This document shows, piece by piece, positions 8,476 to 18,165 of a DNA stretch of 64,000 bases. The first letter of the stretch is position 1, and each line of letters opens with the position of its first letter. The stretch is taken from NCBI RefSeq assembly GCF_001573155.1, contig NZ_JRWG01000008.1, forward strand, positions 32,491 through 96,490. Direction: 5' to 3'. The DNA is from Aequorivita aquimaris. GTDB lineage: Bacteria > Bacteroidota > Bacteroidia > Flavobacteriales > Flavobacteriaceae. The notes beneath the pieces are model-generated. The model was not told the origin of the DNA, ran no database searches, and saw nothing but the letters and a program-made list of their open reading frames with translations. The position numbers and the translations under genes were made by a program.

Positions 8476-9962
8476 TGGAGTCTAAACAATCAAAAAACGG
8501 TTTTAAATATTTTTTTGGAGCTACTTCAGAAAACCCTTTATTGATAGCGCTCGGCGTGGGCCTTTACCCATTGGTTTTCTATTATTCCCGAAACTTTGGA
8601 ATGATTAATTCCTGGGAACAGTTTGGGTATTTTTTATTGCTTTTTTTAGTGCTTCCTATACTGTTCTTTTCATTTTTAAAGTGGTTTTCAAACCTATCGT
8701 TTAATTCAAAATGGGGAAAATACCTGCTTCCTTTTTTCAGCGTTTTTCTATTTCTTTTTTACATTAAAATTATTTTGTACGCAGATGTCCAACGGAAAAT
8801 AATCTTAGGGATTTTTATCATTTCAGCGCTGATAGCCTTTTTTCTTTACAAGCATTTCAAAAAATGGATTGTTTTGCAGCTAATTTTAGCTGTGATTGGG
8901 TTTATTGGTCTGGTGCCTATGCTGATAAAATATTTAAACTATTCTTCAGACTGGATGCAACAACCGGACAATATTGAAGAAATTGTTTTTCAGAAAAAAC
9001 CAAATATTTACTACATCCAACCAGACGGTTATCCAAGTTTTTCAGAACTGAAGAGTGATTATTATAAAGTGGATAATTCAAGCTTTGATGCTTTTTTAGC
9101 GGAAAAGGGCTTTAAAAATTATCCAGATTTTCGAAGCAATTACATCACGACCATCACTTCAAATAGTGCTACTTTTATGATGAAGCACCACTATTACAAC
9201 AATGGCAGGGATTATTCGGAAATGCTGAATGCGCGAAAAAACATTATGTCCAAAAATCCGGTGCTTTCCATTTTTAAAAACAACGGTTACAAAACCCATT
9301 TTATTAGTGAGCATCCGTATTTAATGGTCAACCGGCCAAAAATAGGTTTTGATTATACCAATTTCAGTTACAGTGAAATTCCCTATATCACTACTGGATT
9401 CAATGTTAAAAGAGAGGTTTTTCCAGATTTGGAAAAGACAATTGCTTCAAAAAACGATGGTGGAAATTTCTTTTTTATCGAAATTTTTGAGCCAGGCCAT
9501 ATTTCTACTACAAAAGAGGCTTCTAAAGGTAAAGTAGCAGAGCGGGAGCAATGGCTTGAAAAACTGGAAATAGCAAACGTAAAGATTGAAAAAATGGTCA
9601 ATCTAATTTCCGAAAAGGATCCCGAGGCCTTGATAATGATTATGGCAGACCACGGCGGTTTTGTGGGGCTTGACTATACGCGCCAAGTTTATACCAAAAC
9701 GTCCAATCCCGAGATTATTTATACTACTTTTGGAGCTATGCTGGCTATAAAATGGCCAAATGGTGAAGCTCCCGAAATGGATTCAAAATTGAAAAGTTGT
9801 GTAAATGTTTTCAGGGTTTTGTTTTCCTATTTGGGCAATGACCAAAAATATTTACAGCATTTGGAAAAAGATGGTAGCTATCTTATTATAAAGGAAGGCG
9901 CCGAGCCTGGCGTTTATGAATACATTGACGATAGCGGAAACATCGTTTTCAAAAAAGTATAA
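8475..9962 (+). CDS. Membrane-anchored sulfatase/LtaS-like hydrolase or transferase, paralogue B
   Basis: It has the same length (495 residues) and plan as the gene before it, with key residues at the same positions: Asp184 in QPDGY, Asp392-His393 in MADHGG, and the TSNSA segment in place of PTNSS. The region around the presumed nucleophile, with MMKHHYYNNG following, is shared with paralogue A. The N-terminal GLYPLVFYYSRNFGMINSW segment opens the membrane part. Start and stop overlap (TAATG) with paralogue A indicates translational coupling. High similarity to A implies a fairly recent tandem duplication, probably giving related but not identical substrate choice. Reaction and substrate remain inferred. 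Confidence 0.8.
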   Translation: MESKQSKNGFKYFFGATSENPLLIALGVGLYPLVFYYSRNFGMINSWEQFGYFLLLFLVLPILFFSFLKWFSNLSFNSKWGKYLLPFFSVFLFLFYIKIILYADVQRKIILGIFIISALIAFFLYKHFKKWIVLQLILAVIGFIGLVPMLIKYLNYSSDWMQQPDNIEEIVFQKKPNIYYIQPDGYPSFSELKSDYYKVDNSSFDAFLAEKGFKNYPDFRSNYITTITSNSATFMMKHHYYNNGRDYSEMLNARKNIMSKNPVLSIFKNNGYKTHFISEHPYLMVNRPKIGFDYTNFSYSEIPYITTGFNVKREVFPDLEKTIASKNDGGNFFFIEIFEPGHISTTKEASKGKVAEREQWLEKLEIANVKIEKMVNLISEKDPEALIMIMADHGGFVGLDYTRQVYTKTSNPEIIYTTFGAMLAIKWPNGEAPEMDSKLKSCVNVFRVLFSYLGNDQKYLQHLEKDGSYLIIKEGAEPGVYEYIDDSGNIVFKKV

Positions 9963-9977
9963 TTTCTTAAAAAGGTT

Positions 9978-11429
9978 ATGGGTAATTTCTTCACAAAATA
10001 CTTTAAAGAAAATTTCAATCCGTTGCTTACGGGCCTTATTTGTGGATTTTATCCGTTGGTTTTCTATTTTTCAAATAACTTTTCGGCAATCAATTCTTGG
10101 GAGCATTTAGGGTTTTTTCTATTATTTTTTATAGGAATTCCAGTAGTGGTTTTTACAATTGCCTCATTATTTTTTAAGTATTCTGAAACGCTTTCAAAAT
10201 ACAGAACACGCATTCTTTTCGTGTTGATAATTATGACCGTGGCAACCTTGATGTCGCAGGCAATGTATCTTACTATTAAAAAGAAAATGCTGTTGGGGTT
10301 ACTGATTGTTTCAGTTTTGGCAGCTTTGAAAATGCATGCACACTATAAAAAACTGCTTGTCATTATTTTATTGATGAGCATACTTCCAACAGTTAATTGT
10401 ATTATAAAAATTGTGGAACACGAGCAGAAAATGGAATGGACCGCGTTACCAGATTCAATAGAAAATGTTAAGTTCATAAAGACTCCCAATATTTATATGA
10501 TACAGCCGGACGGCTATGTGGGGCGGGATATGATGGAGAGCAATCTGTACAATTTCAACAATCCTTTTTACGGTTGGCTGGAAAATAACGGTTTCAAAAT
10601 TTATGACGGTTTCCGCAGTAATTATCCAGCGAGCCTTACTTCTAACTCCTCCATGTTTTCGATGAAACAGCACCGTTTTGGGAAAGTTCTTTTTCCGTCG
10701 ATTGATATGCCAAATTCACGCGATATTATTGCTGGAAATAATACGACAATCACCACTCTGAGAAACAATGGCTATAAAAATTTCTTTATCGTTCAGGATG
10801 AATATTTTCAACAAAACAGACCAAAGCAGGAGTATGATTATTACAATCTAGATCCTGATGAAATCCCTTATTTCAGCAATGACAACAACGTAAAGAAAGT
10901 AGTTTTTAATGATCTGAAAGCTGCCATGGACACAGTGAATATTGAAGGTCCACGATTTTATTTTGTTGAAAAACTACTGCCGCACCACATACACTTTGCG
11001 GCTTCCAAAGAAGAGGAACGCGATACATATATTGAAAAAATAAAGGAAGTAAACGGTTGGTTAGAGCACACTGTAAATTATATTTCTGAAAAAGACCCGA
11101 ACGCAATCGTTATCATTTTGGCGGACCACGGTGGCTGGGTTGGTTTGGGCAGTTATCCCGAAATGTTTTCAACCGAAGACCCGCAGCAAATACGTTCCAT
11201 TTATTCTACTTTAGCAGCTATAAAATGGAACGGTCATTTAAAGGAAGGAATGGATGCTGAATTGAACAGCAACGTGAATATTTTTCGTGTACTGTTTTCA
11301 ATTTTAAGTGAAAATCCCGAATATTTGAAATATTTGGAGGAAGATTCGAGTTATAACCTGCAGAACGGCACTTTTTCAAAATCGGTGCGAGCTGTGATTG
11401 ATGACAGCGGAAACGTGACTACAAACTAA
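9978..11429 (+). CDS. Membrane-anchored sulfatase/LtaS-like hydrolase or transferase, paralogue C
   Basis: This is the third tandem copy, 483 residues, clearly more diverged than A and B. It keeps the membrane N-terminus (GFYPLVFYFSNNFSAINSW), Asp178 in QPDGY, the nucleophile segment TSNSSMFSMKQH and the ADHGGW metal motif. The NPGHI/EPGHI motif of A and B is LPHHIHF here, and the HHYYNNG block is reduced. It lies 15 nt after paralogue B, within the same operon. The divergence suggests a changed substrate rather than loss of activity, since the predicted metal ligands remain. No exact function can be assigned. Confidence 0.8.
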   Translation: MGNFFTKYFKENFNPLLTGLICGFYPLVFYFSNNFSAINSWEHLGFFLLFFIGIPVVVFTIASLFFKYSETLSKYRTRILFVLIIMTVATLMSQAMYLTIKKKMLLGLLIVSVLAALKMHAHYKKLLVIILLMSILPTVNCIIKIVEHEQKMEWTALPDSIENVKFIKTPNIYMIQPDGYVGRDMMESNLYNFNNPFYGWLENNGFKIYDGFRSNYPASLTSNSSMFSMKQHRFGKVLFPSIDMPNSRDIIAGNNTTITTLRNNGYKNFFIVQDEYFQQNRPKQEYDYYNLDPDEIPYFSNDNNVKKVVFNDLKAAMDTVNIEGPRFYFVEKLLPHHIHFAASKEEERDTYIEKIKEVNGWLEHTVNYISEKDPNAIVIILADHGGWVGLGSYPEMFSTEDPQQIRSIYSTLAAIKWNGHLKEGMDAELNSNVNIFRVLFSILSENPEYLKYLEEDSSYNLQNGTFSKSVRAVIDDSGNVTTN

Positions 11430-11445
11430 ACTGAAACTATAAATA

Positions 11446-12426
11446 TTGGAAGACATTTACGAGATAAAAAAATATCAACCATCACAAAAATTATTGTGGG
11501 ACAGCTTTGTGAAAGAAGCAAAAAACGCTACGTTTTTGTTTCAACGCGATTTTATGGACTACCATTCCGATAGATTCACGGACCATTCACTTTTAATATA
11601 TAAAAATGAAAAATTGGTTGCAGTGCTTCCTGCAAATATTTCAGGTTCTGAACTTCATTCCCACCAAGGCCTTAGTTACGGCGGTTTGATTTTGTGCAAA
11701 AAAGCCCCTTTTGAAGAAACTTTACAGGTTTTTAAGAATCTGCTGAATTTTTTGAAAGATGCAGGAATTGAAGTTTTAAAACTGAAATTGCTACCAAAAA
11801 TCTATCATCAACTGCCCAGTGATGAAATTGATTATTTATTATTTCTGGTAATAGCTTCGTTAACCAGAAGAGATTTTACAAGTTGTGTTTTTAACGAAAA
11901 CCCTTTAAAAATAGCTTCCTCAAATCGCTTGCGCGGAATTAAAAAAGGAGTAAAAAACGAATTAAAAGTTAGTGAAGAGGTAAATTTCAAACCATTTTGG
12001 AGCAAAGTTTTGGAACCGAATCTAAAGCAAATCCATAACCAAAAGCCTGTGCATTCTTTGGAAGAAATTGAACTATTACAATCTCGTTTTCCTAAACACA
12101 TCAAGCAATTCAATGTTTATAAAAATGAGGAGATAGTTGCAGGGGCAACAATTTTCGAAACAGTTACTGTAGCACACGCACAATATATTTCGGCAAATGA
12201 AATGGGGCGACAAATGGGCGGTTTGGATTTTCTGTTCAACTACTTATTGAAACATTTTTCCGAAAAAAAATATTTCGACTTTGGGATAAGCAACGAAGCG
12301 CAAGGAATGAAAGTAAATAAAGGACTTTTACATTGGAAAGAATCCTTTGGTGGTAGAAGTATTGTGCACGATTTTTATGAAATCAAAACCGAGAATCACA
12401 AACTTTTAAACGACATTTTTATATGA
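11446..12426 (+). CDS. GNAT/FemAB-like N-acyltransferase
   Basis: The frame begins with TTG at 11446, 16 nt after the preceding stop; no ATG is available before residue 37, and conserved-looking sequence starts before that. The 326-residue product has the double-GNAT look of FemAB/BioF2-type acyltransferases (N-terminal [13 protein letters not shown]-terminal [23 protein letters not shown] and [26 protein letters not shown]). It overlaps the sugar aminotransferase gene by 4 nt. In this context the best inference is N-acylation of the amino sugar made by the aminotransferase (the role of FdtC- or QdtC-like enzymes, though from a different fold family). The acyl donor is unknown. Confidence 0.7.
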   Translation: MEDIYEIKKYQPSQKLLWDSFVKEAKNATFLFQRDFMDYHSDRFTDHSLLIYKNEKLVAVLPANISGSELHSHQGLSYGGLILCKKAPFEETLQVFKNLLNFLKDAGIEVLKLKLLPKIYHQLPSDEIDYLLFLVIASLTRRDFTSCVFNENPLKIASSNRLRGIKKGVKNELKVSEEVNFKPFWSKVLEPNLKQIHNQKPVHSLEEIELLQSRFPKHIKQFNVYKNEEIVAGATIFETVTVAHAQYISANEMGRQMGGLDFLFNYLLKHFSEKKYFDFGISNEAQGMKVNKGLLHWKESFGGRSIVHDFYEIKTENHKLLNDIFI

Positions 12427-13523
12427 TTCCGTTTTTAGATCTTAAAGCAATAAACCAAGGTTTTGAATCGGAATTTCAGAACAGTCTTCGTCTGTTTTTG
12501 GATTCTGGATATTATATTTTGGGAAACCAAGTGAAACTGTTTGAGGCAAATTTCGCGCGCTATTGTGGAACAACTCACTGCATTGGTGTCGGCAATGGTC
12601 TAGATGCACTGCGATTGATTTTAGAAGCTTATAAAATCCTAGGAAAGCTAAAAGAAAACGATGAGGTTTTGGTGGCTTCAAATACTTTTATCGCAACTAT
12701 TTTGGCAATAAAACAAGCCGGATTAAAACCCGTTTTGGTAGAAACAGATTTGGATAGCTATAATTTCGATTTAACTTCACTTAAAAATGCAATTTCCGAA
12801 AAAACGAAAGCAATCATGCCCGTCCATCTTTACGGACAGCTTTCGCCGATGGATGAAATCTTGAAGATTTCAAAAGAAAACAACCTTCTCGTTATTGAAG
12901 ATGCTGCTCAAGCTCACGGCGCAAAAAATAAAGCTAATAAATATGCCGGAAATTTAGGTGATGCAGCAGGTTTCAGTTTTTATCCCACCAAAAATCTTGG
13001 TGCTTTGGGAGATGGGGGAGCAGTAACCACAAATGACGATGCGTTGGCAGAAGTGATTAAAAAACTTAGAAATTACGGAACTTCAACTAAATATGTTAAT
13101 GATTTTTTAGGTTTCAACTCAAGGCTTGACGAATTGCAAGCGGCATTTTTAAATATAAAGTTGCCGACTTTGGATGCTGATAATGAAATTCGAAGAACGA
13201 TCGCCAAGAAATATATTTCTAAAATTAACAATGATAAAATAACGCTTCCCTATTATGATGGAAGTAAAAATCACGTTTTTCATCTTTTTGTAATTCGCGT
13301 AAAAAACAGAAATACTTTAGTGGATCATCTGGACAGAAATGGAATTGGCCACTTGATACATTACCCCATTCCTCCGCATAAACAGCAAGCGCTTTCAGAA
13401 TTTTCACATTTAAGTTTTCCAAACGCTGAAAAAATACACAACGAAATTATTAGCATCCCAATGAGTCCTGTAATGATCGAAGAAGAGGTTGAAAGAGTGA
13501 TTTCAGTTTTAAACAGTTATTAA
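12423..13523 (+). CDS. DegT/DnrJ/EryC1 sugar aminotransferase (FdtB/QdtB type)
   Basis: This is a 366-residue PLP-dependent aminotransferase of the DegT/DnrJ/EryC1 family, in the usual size range. It has GVGNGLDAL near the N-terminus, [10 protein letters not shown] (the PLP-contacting Asp and Gln), and the Schiff-base lysine Lys190 in [17 protein letters not shown]. The start [12 protein letters not shown] is typical of 3-amino sugar aminotransferases. Together with the ketoisomerase gene at 18152 it would turn dTDP-4-keto-6-deoxyglucose into a dTDP-3-amino-3,6-dideoxyhexose (Fuc3N or Qui3N). Which epimer forms cannot be told from sequence alone. It overlaps the acyltransferase gene by 4 nt and is followed by the flippase after one base. 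Confidence 0.88.
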   Translation: MIPFLDLKAINQGFESEFQNSLRLFLDSGYYILGNQVKLFEANFARYCGTTHCIGVGNGLDALRLILEAYKILGKLKENDEVLVASNTFIATILAIKQAGLKPVLVETDLDSYNFDLTSLKNAISEKTKAIMPVHLYGQLSPMDEILKISKENNLLVIEDAAQAHGAKNKANKYAGNLGDAAGFSFYPTKNLGALGDGGAVTTNDDALAEVIKKLRNYGTSTKYVNDFLGFNSRLDELQAAFLNIKLPTLDADNEIRRTIAKKYISKINNDKITLPYYDGSKNHVFHLFVIRVKNRNTLVDHLDRNGIGHLIHYPIPPHKQQALSEFSHLSFPNAEKIHNEIISIPMSPVMIEEEVERVISVLNSY

Positions 13524-13524
13524 T

Positions 13525-14817
13525 TTGAAAATTCCCGAATCCATACGCGGTAATTTACTTTTAAAGATGACTTCTTTAAATGCCGGTGTTATTGGCGTTC
13601 GGTTGGTTATTTCACTTTTCATTCAGCGTTTATTGGCTGAAATTGTTGGCGAAGCTGGAATTGCCAAAATAGGCTCCCTTCGCAATCTTTTGGAAATGCT
13701 TAGCTCTTTTGCCTCAGTTGGTATTTTTAGTGGAGTTGTAAAATATGTGGCAGAATATAAAGATGACAAAGAACAGTTGCAGAAACTGTTTTCCACCACA
13801 TTAGTATTTACAGTTTTGGGAACCATTGTTGTTTCCTTGGTTTTATTTTTTGGTGCAGATTACTTAAGCACCACTATTTTTGATTCTCCCAATTATATTT
13901 ATCTTATAAAATTATTGGCAGTAATTGTGCCGTTTATAAGTATGTACCGCGTTTTTAACGGTATTGTGAATGGACTCTCATTGTATAAAAAATTGGCTGG
14001 AATAGACCTTTTCAGTTACATTTTAAGTGCAATTCTTACTGTTGTTTTGTTGCTTACAAATAATATTGATGGCGCGCTTATAGCAATTGCAATTACTCCG
14101 GCGCTACAGTTTTTCGTGCTTCTTTATATTTTTATAAAAGTGCTTCGCGAATATGTACAGTTTTCAAAACTTACGTTCAAAGTACCTATGGCTAATGGGC
14201 TTTTGGCATTTTCACTGATGTCCTTTTTTTCAACAGTTTTGTTGAATTATGTTGAAATTGATATTCGTGTAATGATCCAAAACCGAATTACAATGGCCGA
14301 TGCTGGAATTTGGACCGCGATGACCAATATCTCCAAAAACTACATGGTTTTTTCGAGTGCCATCTTCACTTTGTATGTGCTTCCAAAGTTTGCAGGAATT
14401 CACAACAAAACAGATTTTAAAACTGAACTTTTCAACATTTACAAAACCCTTTTGCCACTTTTTGGCGTGGGAATGTTACTGATATATTTTTTGAGAGATT
14501 TCGTTATTCAAATTATTTATCCAGATTTTCTCGGGATGGAACCATTGTTTAAGTGGCAACTTTTAGGAGATTTTGTGCGTTTGGCAGCTATCGTTTTGGG
14601 ATATCAGTTTTTAGCGAAAAAGATGGTTCGCAATTTTATCTTCTCAGAAGTCTTGTCGCTTGCGCTTTTCTATGGGTTCTCTTATTACTTCGCAGGAATT
14701 TATGGCGTTGAAGGGGTTGTAATGGCTCACTTTTTAAGATATGTGGTTTACTTTTTTGTAGTGTTTTTTCTCGTGTTTCGTTATTTTAAAAAGCAACGAA
14801 AAACTACCGCGGAATAG
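13525..14817 (+). CDS. Wzx-type oligosaccharide flippase (O-antigen translocase)
   Basis: A 430-residue polytopic protein with about 12 predicted membrane helices, in the MATE/MOP superfamily. The opening MKIPESIRGNLLLKMTSLNA and IVGEAGIAKIGSLRNLLEM resemble the WzxE-like O-antigen translocases that often sit beside FdtA/FdtB genes. It would flip an undecaprenyl-linked glycan across the inner membrane. Translation starts with TTG at 13525, one base after the aminotransferase stop codon, so coupling is likely. Confidence is high for the family, moderate for the exact substrate. Confidence 0.88.
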   Translation: MKIPESIRGNLLLKMTSLNAGVIGVRLVISLFIQRLLAEIVGEAGIAKIGSLRNLLEMLSSFASVGIFSGVVKYVAEYKDDKEQLQKLFSTTLVFTVLGTIVVSLVLFFGADYLSTTIFDSPNYIYLIKLLAVIVPFISMYRVFNGIVNGLSLYKKLAGIDLFSYILSAILTVVLLLTNNIDGALIAIAITPALQFFVLLYIFIKVLREYVQFSKLTFKVPMANGLLAFSLMSFFSTVLLNYVEIDIRVMIQNRITMADAGIWTAMTNISKNYMVFSSAIFTLYVLPKFAGIHNKTDFKTELFNIYKTLLPLFGVGMLLIYFLRDFVIQIIYPDFLGMEPLFKWQLLGDFVRLAAIVLGYQFLAKKMVRNFIFSEVLSLALFYGFSYYFAGIYGVEGVVMAHFLRYVVYFFVVFFLVFRYFKKQRKTTAE

Positions 14818-14842
14818 CTAAAAGCAAACAATAGTTTATGGC

Positions 14843-14850
14843 TACCTTTG
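14843..14850 (+). promoter_or_regulatory. -7 promoter element (TAnnTTTG) upstream of the orphan gene at 14888
   Basis: TACCTTTG lies 37 nt before the ATG at 14888 and 25 nt after the flippase stop codon, suggesting that the next gene starts its own transcript. Confidence 0.55.
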
Positions 14851-14887
14851 CAAAAAAAAATTAAAGCTTATTTTTTCCTGAATTTGT

Positions 14888-15871
14888 ATGGCCCAACAAC
14901 TCTTTAATCCGTTTAAGGATTTAATTTTCGACGAGCATTTTTGTTTCCTTTCGGGAGCTTTGACTACTGAAAAAATTACTGTTTTCCCACAGTGGTTGAT
15001 GGATCATTTTAAGTTTGGTGACGAGCGGATAGAGATGATGGATAAAACCAAATCCTATACGTATTCAGACCTTAAACTGCCGTGTTCTGCAGAAGTTAAA
15101 GATGCATTTGAAGTGCTAGATTATAAAATTCAAGCAGCTTATAAAAATGGTTTTGAAGGAATGGATTCATTAGATGAAAAATTACTTTTCCAATGGACAG
15201 GCAGAATGGTCTATGGCCTGCTTTATTACGAAATGGTTTATGAAAGAGACAGATTACTACGGAAAGGTGAAGAATTTGAACTTTCGGCTGCGCTCAAGGA
15301 ACGCTTTGGCCATTTCCATTTGATGCTCCAGTCCTTGATTGAACCAATTTCTTTCATTGGAAAAAAACCTTGGAGCATCGCTGTTTTCCCACTTAAATAC
15401 TCTGCCGATATTTTTAGCTATCGCGATGATGCCATCAATTTAATTTTTTCGTTTGGAGTAAATGGTTTTGGTTTTATTGCCTGTTTGCAGGACAATGGTG
15501 TAATCGGGGAGAAACAAAAAGAGTTGCTCGATAAAATGAAAGGCAACGTTTTGCATCCTGTTCAGTTTGAAGAGCTGTACGCAAGATTTCACTATTCAGA
15601 TTATATTTTACAGTACAAACCTGAATATAAAATTGAAAGTCGGGATGATGGAATTAGCATTGAAGCGCTTCCTATTGAAAAAAAGGGCAGCAAACCAGTT
15701 TTTGGGTTTTGGGATGAAGACATATTTGCGCAATTGCTCGCCAATTATTGGAGCGTATACGGCATTGAGCGGGAGGATATCCTGCAATTTCAAAAACCGC
15801 CACTTAGCTTTCTTGAAAATCCATATTCCAAGGATTTTATTAATCCGGAAACAATCGATTTACCATTTTAA
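14888..15871 (+). CDS. Conserved-looking protein of unknown function, 327 residues
   Basis: I do not recognise the family with confidence. The soluble 327-residue protein starts MAQQLFNPFKDLIFDEHFCFLSG and continues with ITVFPQWLMDHF. That beginning recalls the CxxCG...EHVFPxWL opening of some HNH-type proteins, but the second cysteine is missing. The middle is helical (ERDRLLRKGEEF, FHLMLQSLIEP), and no signal peptide or membrane helix is seen. It has its own TAnnTTTG box and ends one base before the 3' end of the convergent glycosyltransferase gene. It may simply be a housekeeping gene embedded in the glycan locus. Confidence 0.75.
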   Translation: MAQQLFNPFKDLIFDEHFCFLSGALTTEKITVFPQWLMDHFKFGDERIEMMDKTKSYTYSDLKLPCSAEVKDAFEVLDYKIQAAYKNGFEGMDSLDEKLLFQWTGRMVYGLLYYEMVYERDRLLRKGEEFELSAALKERFGHFHLMLQSLIEPISFIGKKPWSIAVFPLKYSADIFSYRDDAINLIFSFGVNGFGFIACLQDNGVIGEKQKELLDKMKGNVLHPVQFEELYARFHYSDYILQYKPEYKIESRDDGISIEALPIEKKGSKPVFGFWDEDIFAQLLANYWSVYGIEREDILQFQKPPLSFLENPYSKDFINPETIDLPF

Positions 15872-17008
15872 CTATTTCTCCCAAGTTTCCAAATATTTTT
15901 TGGCGATGTAAACATAGTCGTGGTCACGTTCAATAAATTTTCGGGCATTGACTGAAATGGAAGTCAATTTTTCAGGATTTATAATTAAATCCTCAAGCTT
16001 ATTGAATAAATATGCTACATCGGGAAGGGCATTTATGCACACTTCATCTTCCTTCAAATTATAGCGGTCCAAAAACTCGGTTTCAGCTCCTGTGAAAACA
16101 ACTTTTCCCTTCGCCATTGCTTCCAGTGCGTTATAGCCTTGATCATATGCAAATACTTGATCTAAAAGTATATGTGCCGAATTATACTTTTCAATATATT
16201 CGGAATAAGGAATATTTTCAACACAAATCACTTCAACTTTTTCTGGGTATTTCTGCTGAATTTTTTCAAGTGCAGCTTCAAAATAATCATTTCCTTTTTT
16301 AAAATAATTCGCCCGATTGATGCCGTGGAAAATGATAATTTTTTCTTCCGGATTTATGGATTGAAACTTCAGTTTTTCAGTATTTACAGGGTTTGGAATC
16401 AATCCTAAATATTTTTCAGTTCCTTGAAGCGGAATGTCATAATCCAAATCGGAAGCAATTACGCCATCAACGTTTTCAAAAACAAAATCATGCAAATCTT
16501 TGTATTCAGGTTTTAGATATTTCAACGCAGGAAAAAATTCTTTTTCTGAAACCTTTAATTCAAAAAGCGGATTGAAAATGGAATAGCGAAACTTTTTTTC
16601 ATAAGCGTACTTAACGCTCGTATAATCTGTTCCACAGGAAAGCAGGAAGAGTTTTTCGTTATTTTTTTTTAAAAATGAAATGATTTCCTTTTCATATTTA
16701 GGCAAAATCCCAAGCGGACTTTCGTTTATCAATTGCACAACATCAAAACCCTTAAATTTTTCTTGCTGTTGAAAAAACTGTTTTTTTAAGGAGAGAGAAG
16801 AAATATCAAGACCAAAAAGTTTGAATAGGCCAACCTTCACTTTTTTTGAAATCCCAGAATCATACTTTCGTTTCAAAAGTATGTCTGAAGGGAAATTTTT
16901 AAATTCATCACCTGTGGAAACCAAGGTTACTTTTTGGCCGAGTGCCGAGAATCCTTCTTTTAAGGAATTGTGCAACCTGCTGTATTCGCCCACCAAAAGT
17001 ATTCGCAT
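15872..17008 (-). CDS. GT4-like glycosyltransferase
   Basis: The ATG at 17006-17008 (MRILLVGEYSRLHNSLKEGF) is preferred to one 12 codons upstream because glycosyltransferase N-termini begin with such a beta strand. The 378-residue product has a GT-B fold pattern: N-terminal Rossmann strand, VNTEKLKF in the middle, and a C-terminal donor-binding region FAYDQGYNALEAMAKGKVVFTG (Glu-x7-Glu region). It should transfer a sugar from a nucleotide donor to a lipid-linked glycan at the cytoplasmic face. It is convergent with the gene at 14888 and divergent from the next GT4 gene. Donor and acceptor are unknown. Confidence 0.8.
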   Translation of the reverse strand: MRILLVGEYSRLHNSLKEGFSALGQKVTLVSTGDEFKNFPSDILLKRKYDSGISKKVKVGLFKLFGLDISSLSLKKQFFQQQEKFKGFDVVQLINESPLGILPKYEKEIISFLKKNNEKLFLLSCGTDYTSVKYAYEKKFRYSIFNPLFELKVSEKEFFPALKYLKPEYKDLHDFVFENVDGVIASDLDYDIPLQGTEKYLGLIPNPVNTEKLKFQSINPEEKIIIFHGINRANYFKKGNDYFEAALEKIQQKYPEKVEVICVENIPYSEYIEKYNSAHILLDQVFAYDQGYNALEAMAKGKVVFTGAETEFLDRYNLKEDEVCINALPDVAYLFNKLEDLIINPEKLTSISVNARKFIERDHDYVYIAKKYLETWEK

Positions 17009-17014
17009 AAAAGT

Positions 17015-17022
17015 TATATTTG
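17015..17022 (+). promoter_or_regulatory. -7 promoter element (TAnnTTTG) of the GT4 gene at 17056
   Basis: TATATTTG lies in the 47-nt gap between two divergent glycosyltransferase start codons and points to the plus-strand gene, 33 nt before its ATG. Confidence 0.55.
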
Positions 17023-17055
17023 CCTTGTGCAACCAAAAATACATAATAAATAACG

Positions 17056-18165
17056 ATGGCGACTGAAAAGAAATTTAAAGTGTGCCTGGTTTCCATCTCG
17101 CTTGCTAAAGGCGGCTTGGAGCGCTCGTGCGCTATGCTCTCGCAAATGTTGGAGGCAAAAGGTCACGAGGTGCATTTGGTAATTTTGAATGATGAAGTGG
17201 ATTATCCTTTTAGCGGTAAAATGCTGAATTTGGGAAAGTTGAAAATAGAAAACGATTCTTTGGTAAAGCGATTGCTACGTTTTCGAAAATTTCGAAATTA
17301 TTTAAAAAAGGAAAAATTTGATGTAATAATAGATCACCGACCAAAAAATAATTTTGAGCGCGAATTGTTTTATTCCAAATTTATTTATCGAGATCTCAAC
17401 AAAATTTATGTAGTGCACAGCTCCAAAAAAACCGAATACCTCACAGAAAACCCTTCGGCATTTTCAAAAATCTGCAAAAAAAATATTTTGAATGTTGGCG
17501 TTTCGGAATATATAGAAAACGAAATTTTGAAGAAGGAAGGAATAGAAAATTCCACAACAATCCACAATGCTTTTGATCCTTCTTGGCTTCAAGAAAACGG
17601 CGAGATTCCTAAAATACTTCAAAACAAAAAATTCATACTTTCTTATGGCCGTTTGGATGATTCAATAAAAGATTTTTCTTTTTTGATTCAAGCTTTTTCT
17701 CGGTCGAAAGCCTGGGAAAAAGATTTTCATCTCGTCATTTTAGGTGAGGGAAAAGATAAAGAAATGCTTCAAAAACTGGCTACTTCCAAAGAAGGGGCAA
17801 AGCAAATCATATTTCTTCCCTTCACCAAAGATCCATTCGAAATCATTAAAAAGGCACATTGCGTAACGCTAACCAGCAAATACGAAGGCTTCCCGATGGT
17901 TTTGGTAGAATCACTTTCTTTGGGAACGCCCGTGGTTTCATTGGATATTATTTCAGGTCCTTCGGAAATCGTACAGCACCAAAAAAATGGTTTGCTGATT
18001 GCCGAAAGAAGTTTACCTTTATTTGCGGAAGCGTTGCAAAAAGTATGTTTTGATGAAATACTTTATAAAACCTTGAAAGAGAACGCTAAACCTTCCGTAG
18101 AACAATTTTCAATGCAGTCCATTTCTGAAAAATGGAACCAAACTTTACAGCATGCAATACGTTGA
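17056..18165 (+). CDS. GT4 family glycosyltransferase
   Basis: This 369-residue GT-B enzyme has FKVCLVSISLAKGGLERSC near the N-terminus (the GG loop of GT4 enzymes), FILSYGRLDDSIKDFSFLI at the start of the donor domain, and the donor-binding stretch TSKYEGFPMVLVESLSLGTPVV with the expected E-x7-E spacing. It likely adds one sugar to the lipid-linked repeat unit in the cytoplasm. It overlaps the following ketoisomerase gene by 14 nt, so the two are probably co-translated. The linkage cannot be predicted. Confidence 0.87.
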   Translation: MATEKKFKVCLVSISLAKGGLERSCAMLSQMLEAKGHEVHLVILNDEVDYPFSGKMLNLGKLKIENDSLVKRLLRFRKFRNYLKKEKFDVIIDHRPKNNFERELFYSKFIYRDLNKIYVVHSSKKTEYLTENPSAFSKICKKNILNVGVSEYIENEILKKEGIENSTTIHNAFDPSWLQENGEIPKILQNKKFILSYGRLDDSIKDFSFLIQAFSRSKAWEKDFHLVILGEGKDKEMLQKLATSKEGAKQIIFLPFTKDPFEIIKKAHCVTLTSKYEGFPMVLVESLSLGTPVVSLDIISGPSEIVQHQKNGLLIAERSLPLFAEALQKVCFDEILYKTLKENAKPSVEQFSMQSISEKWNQTLQHAIR

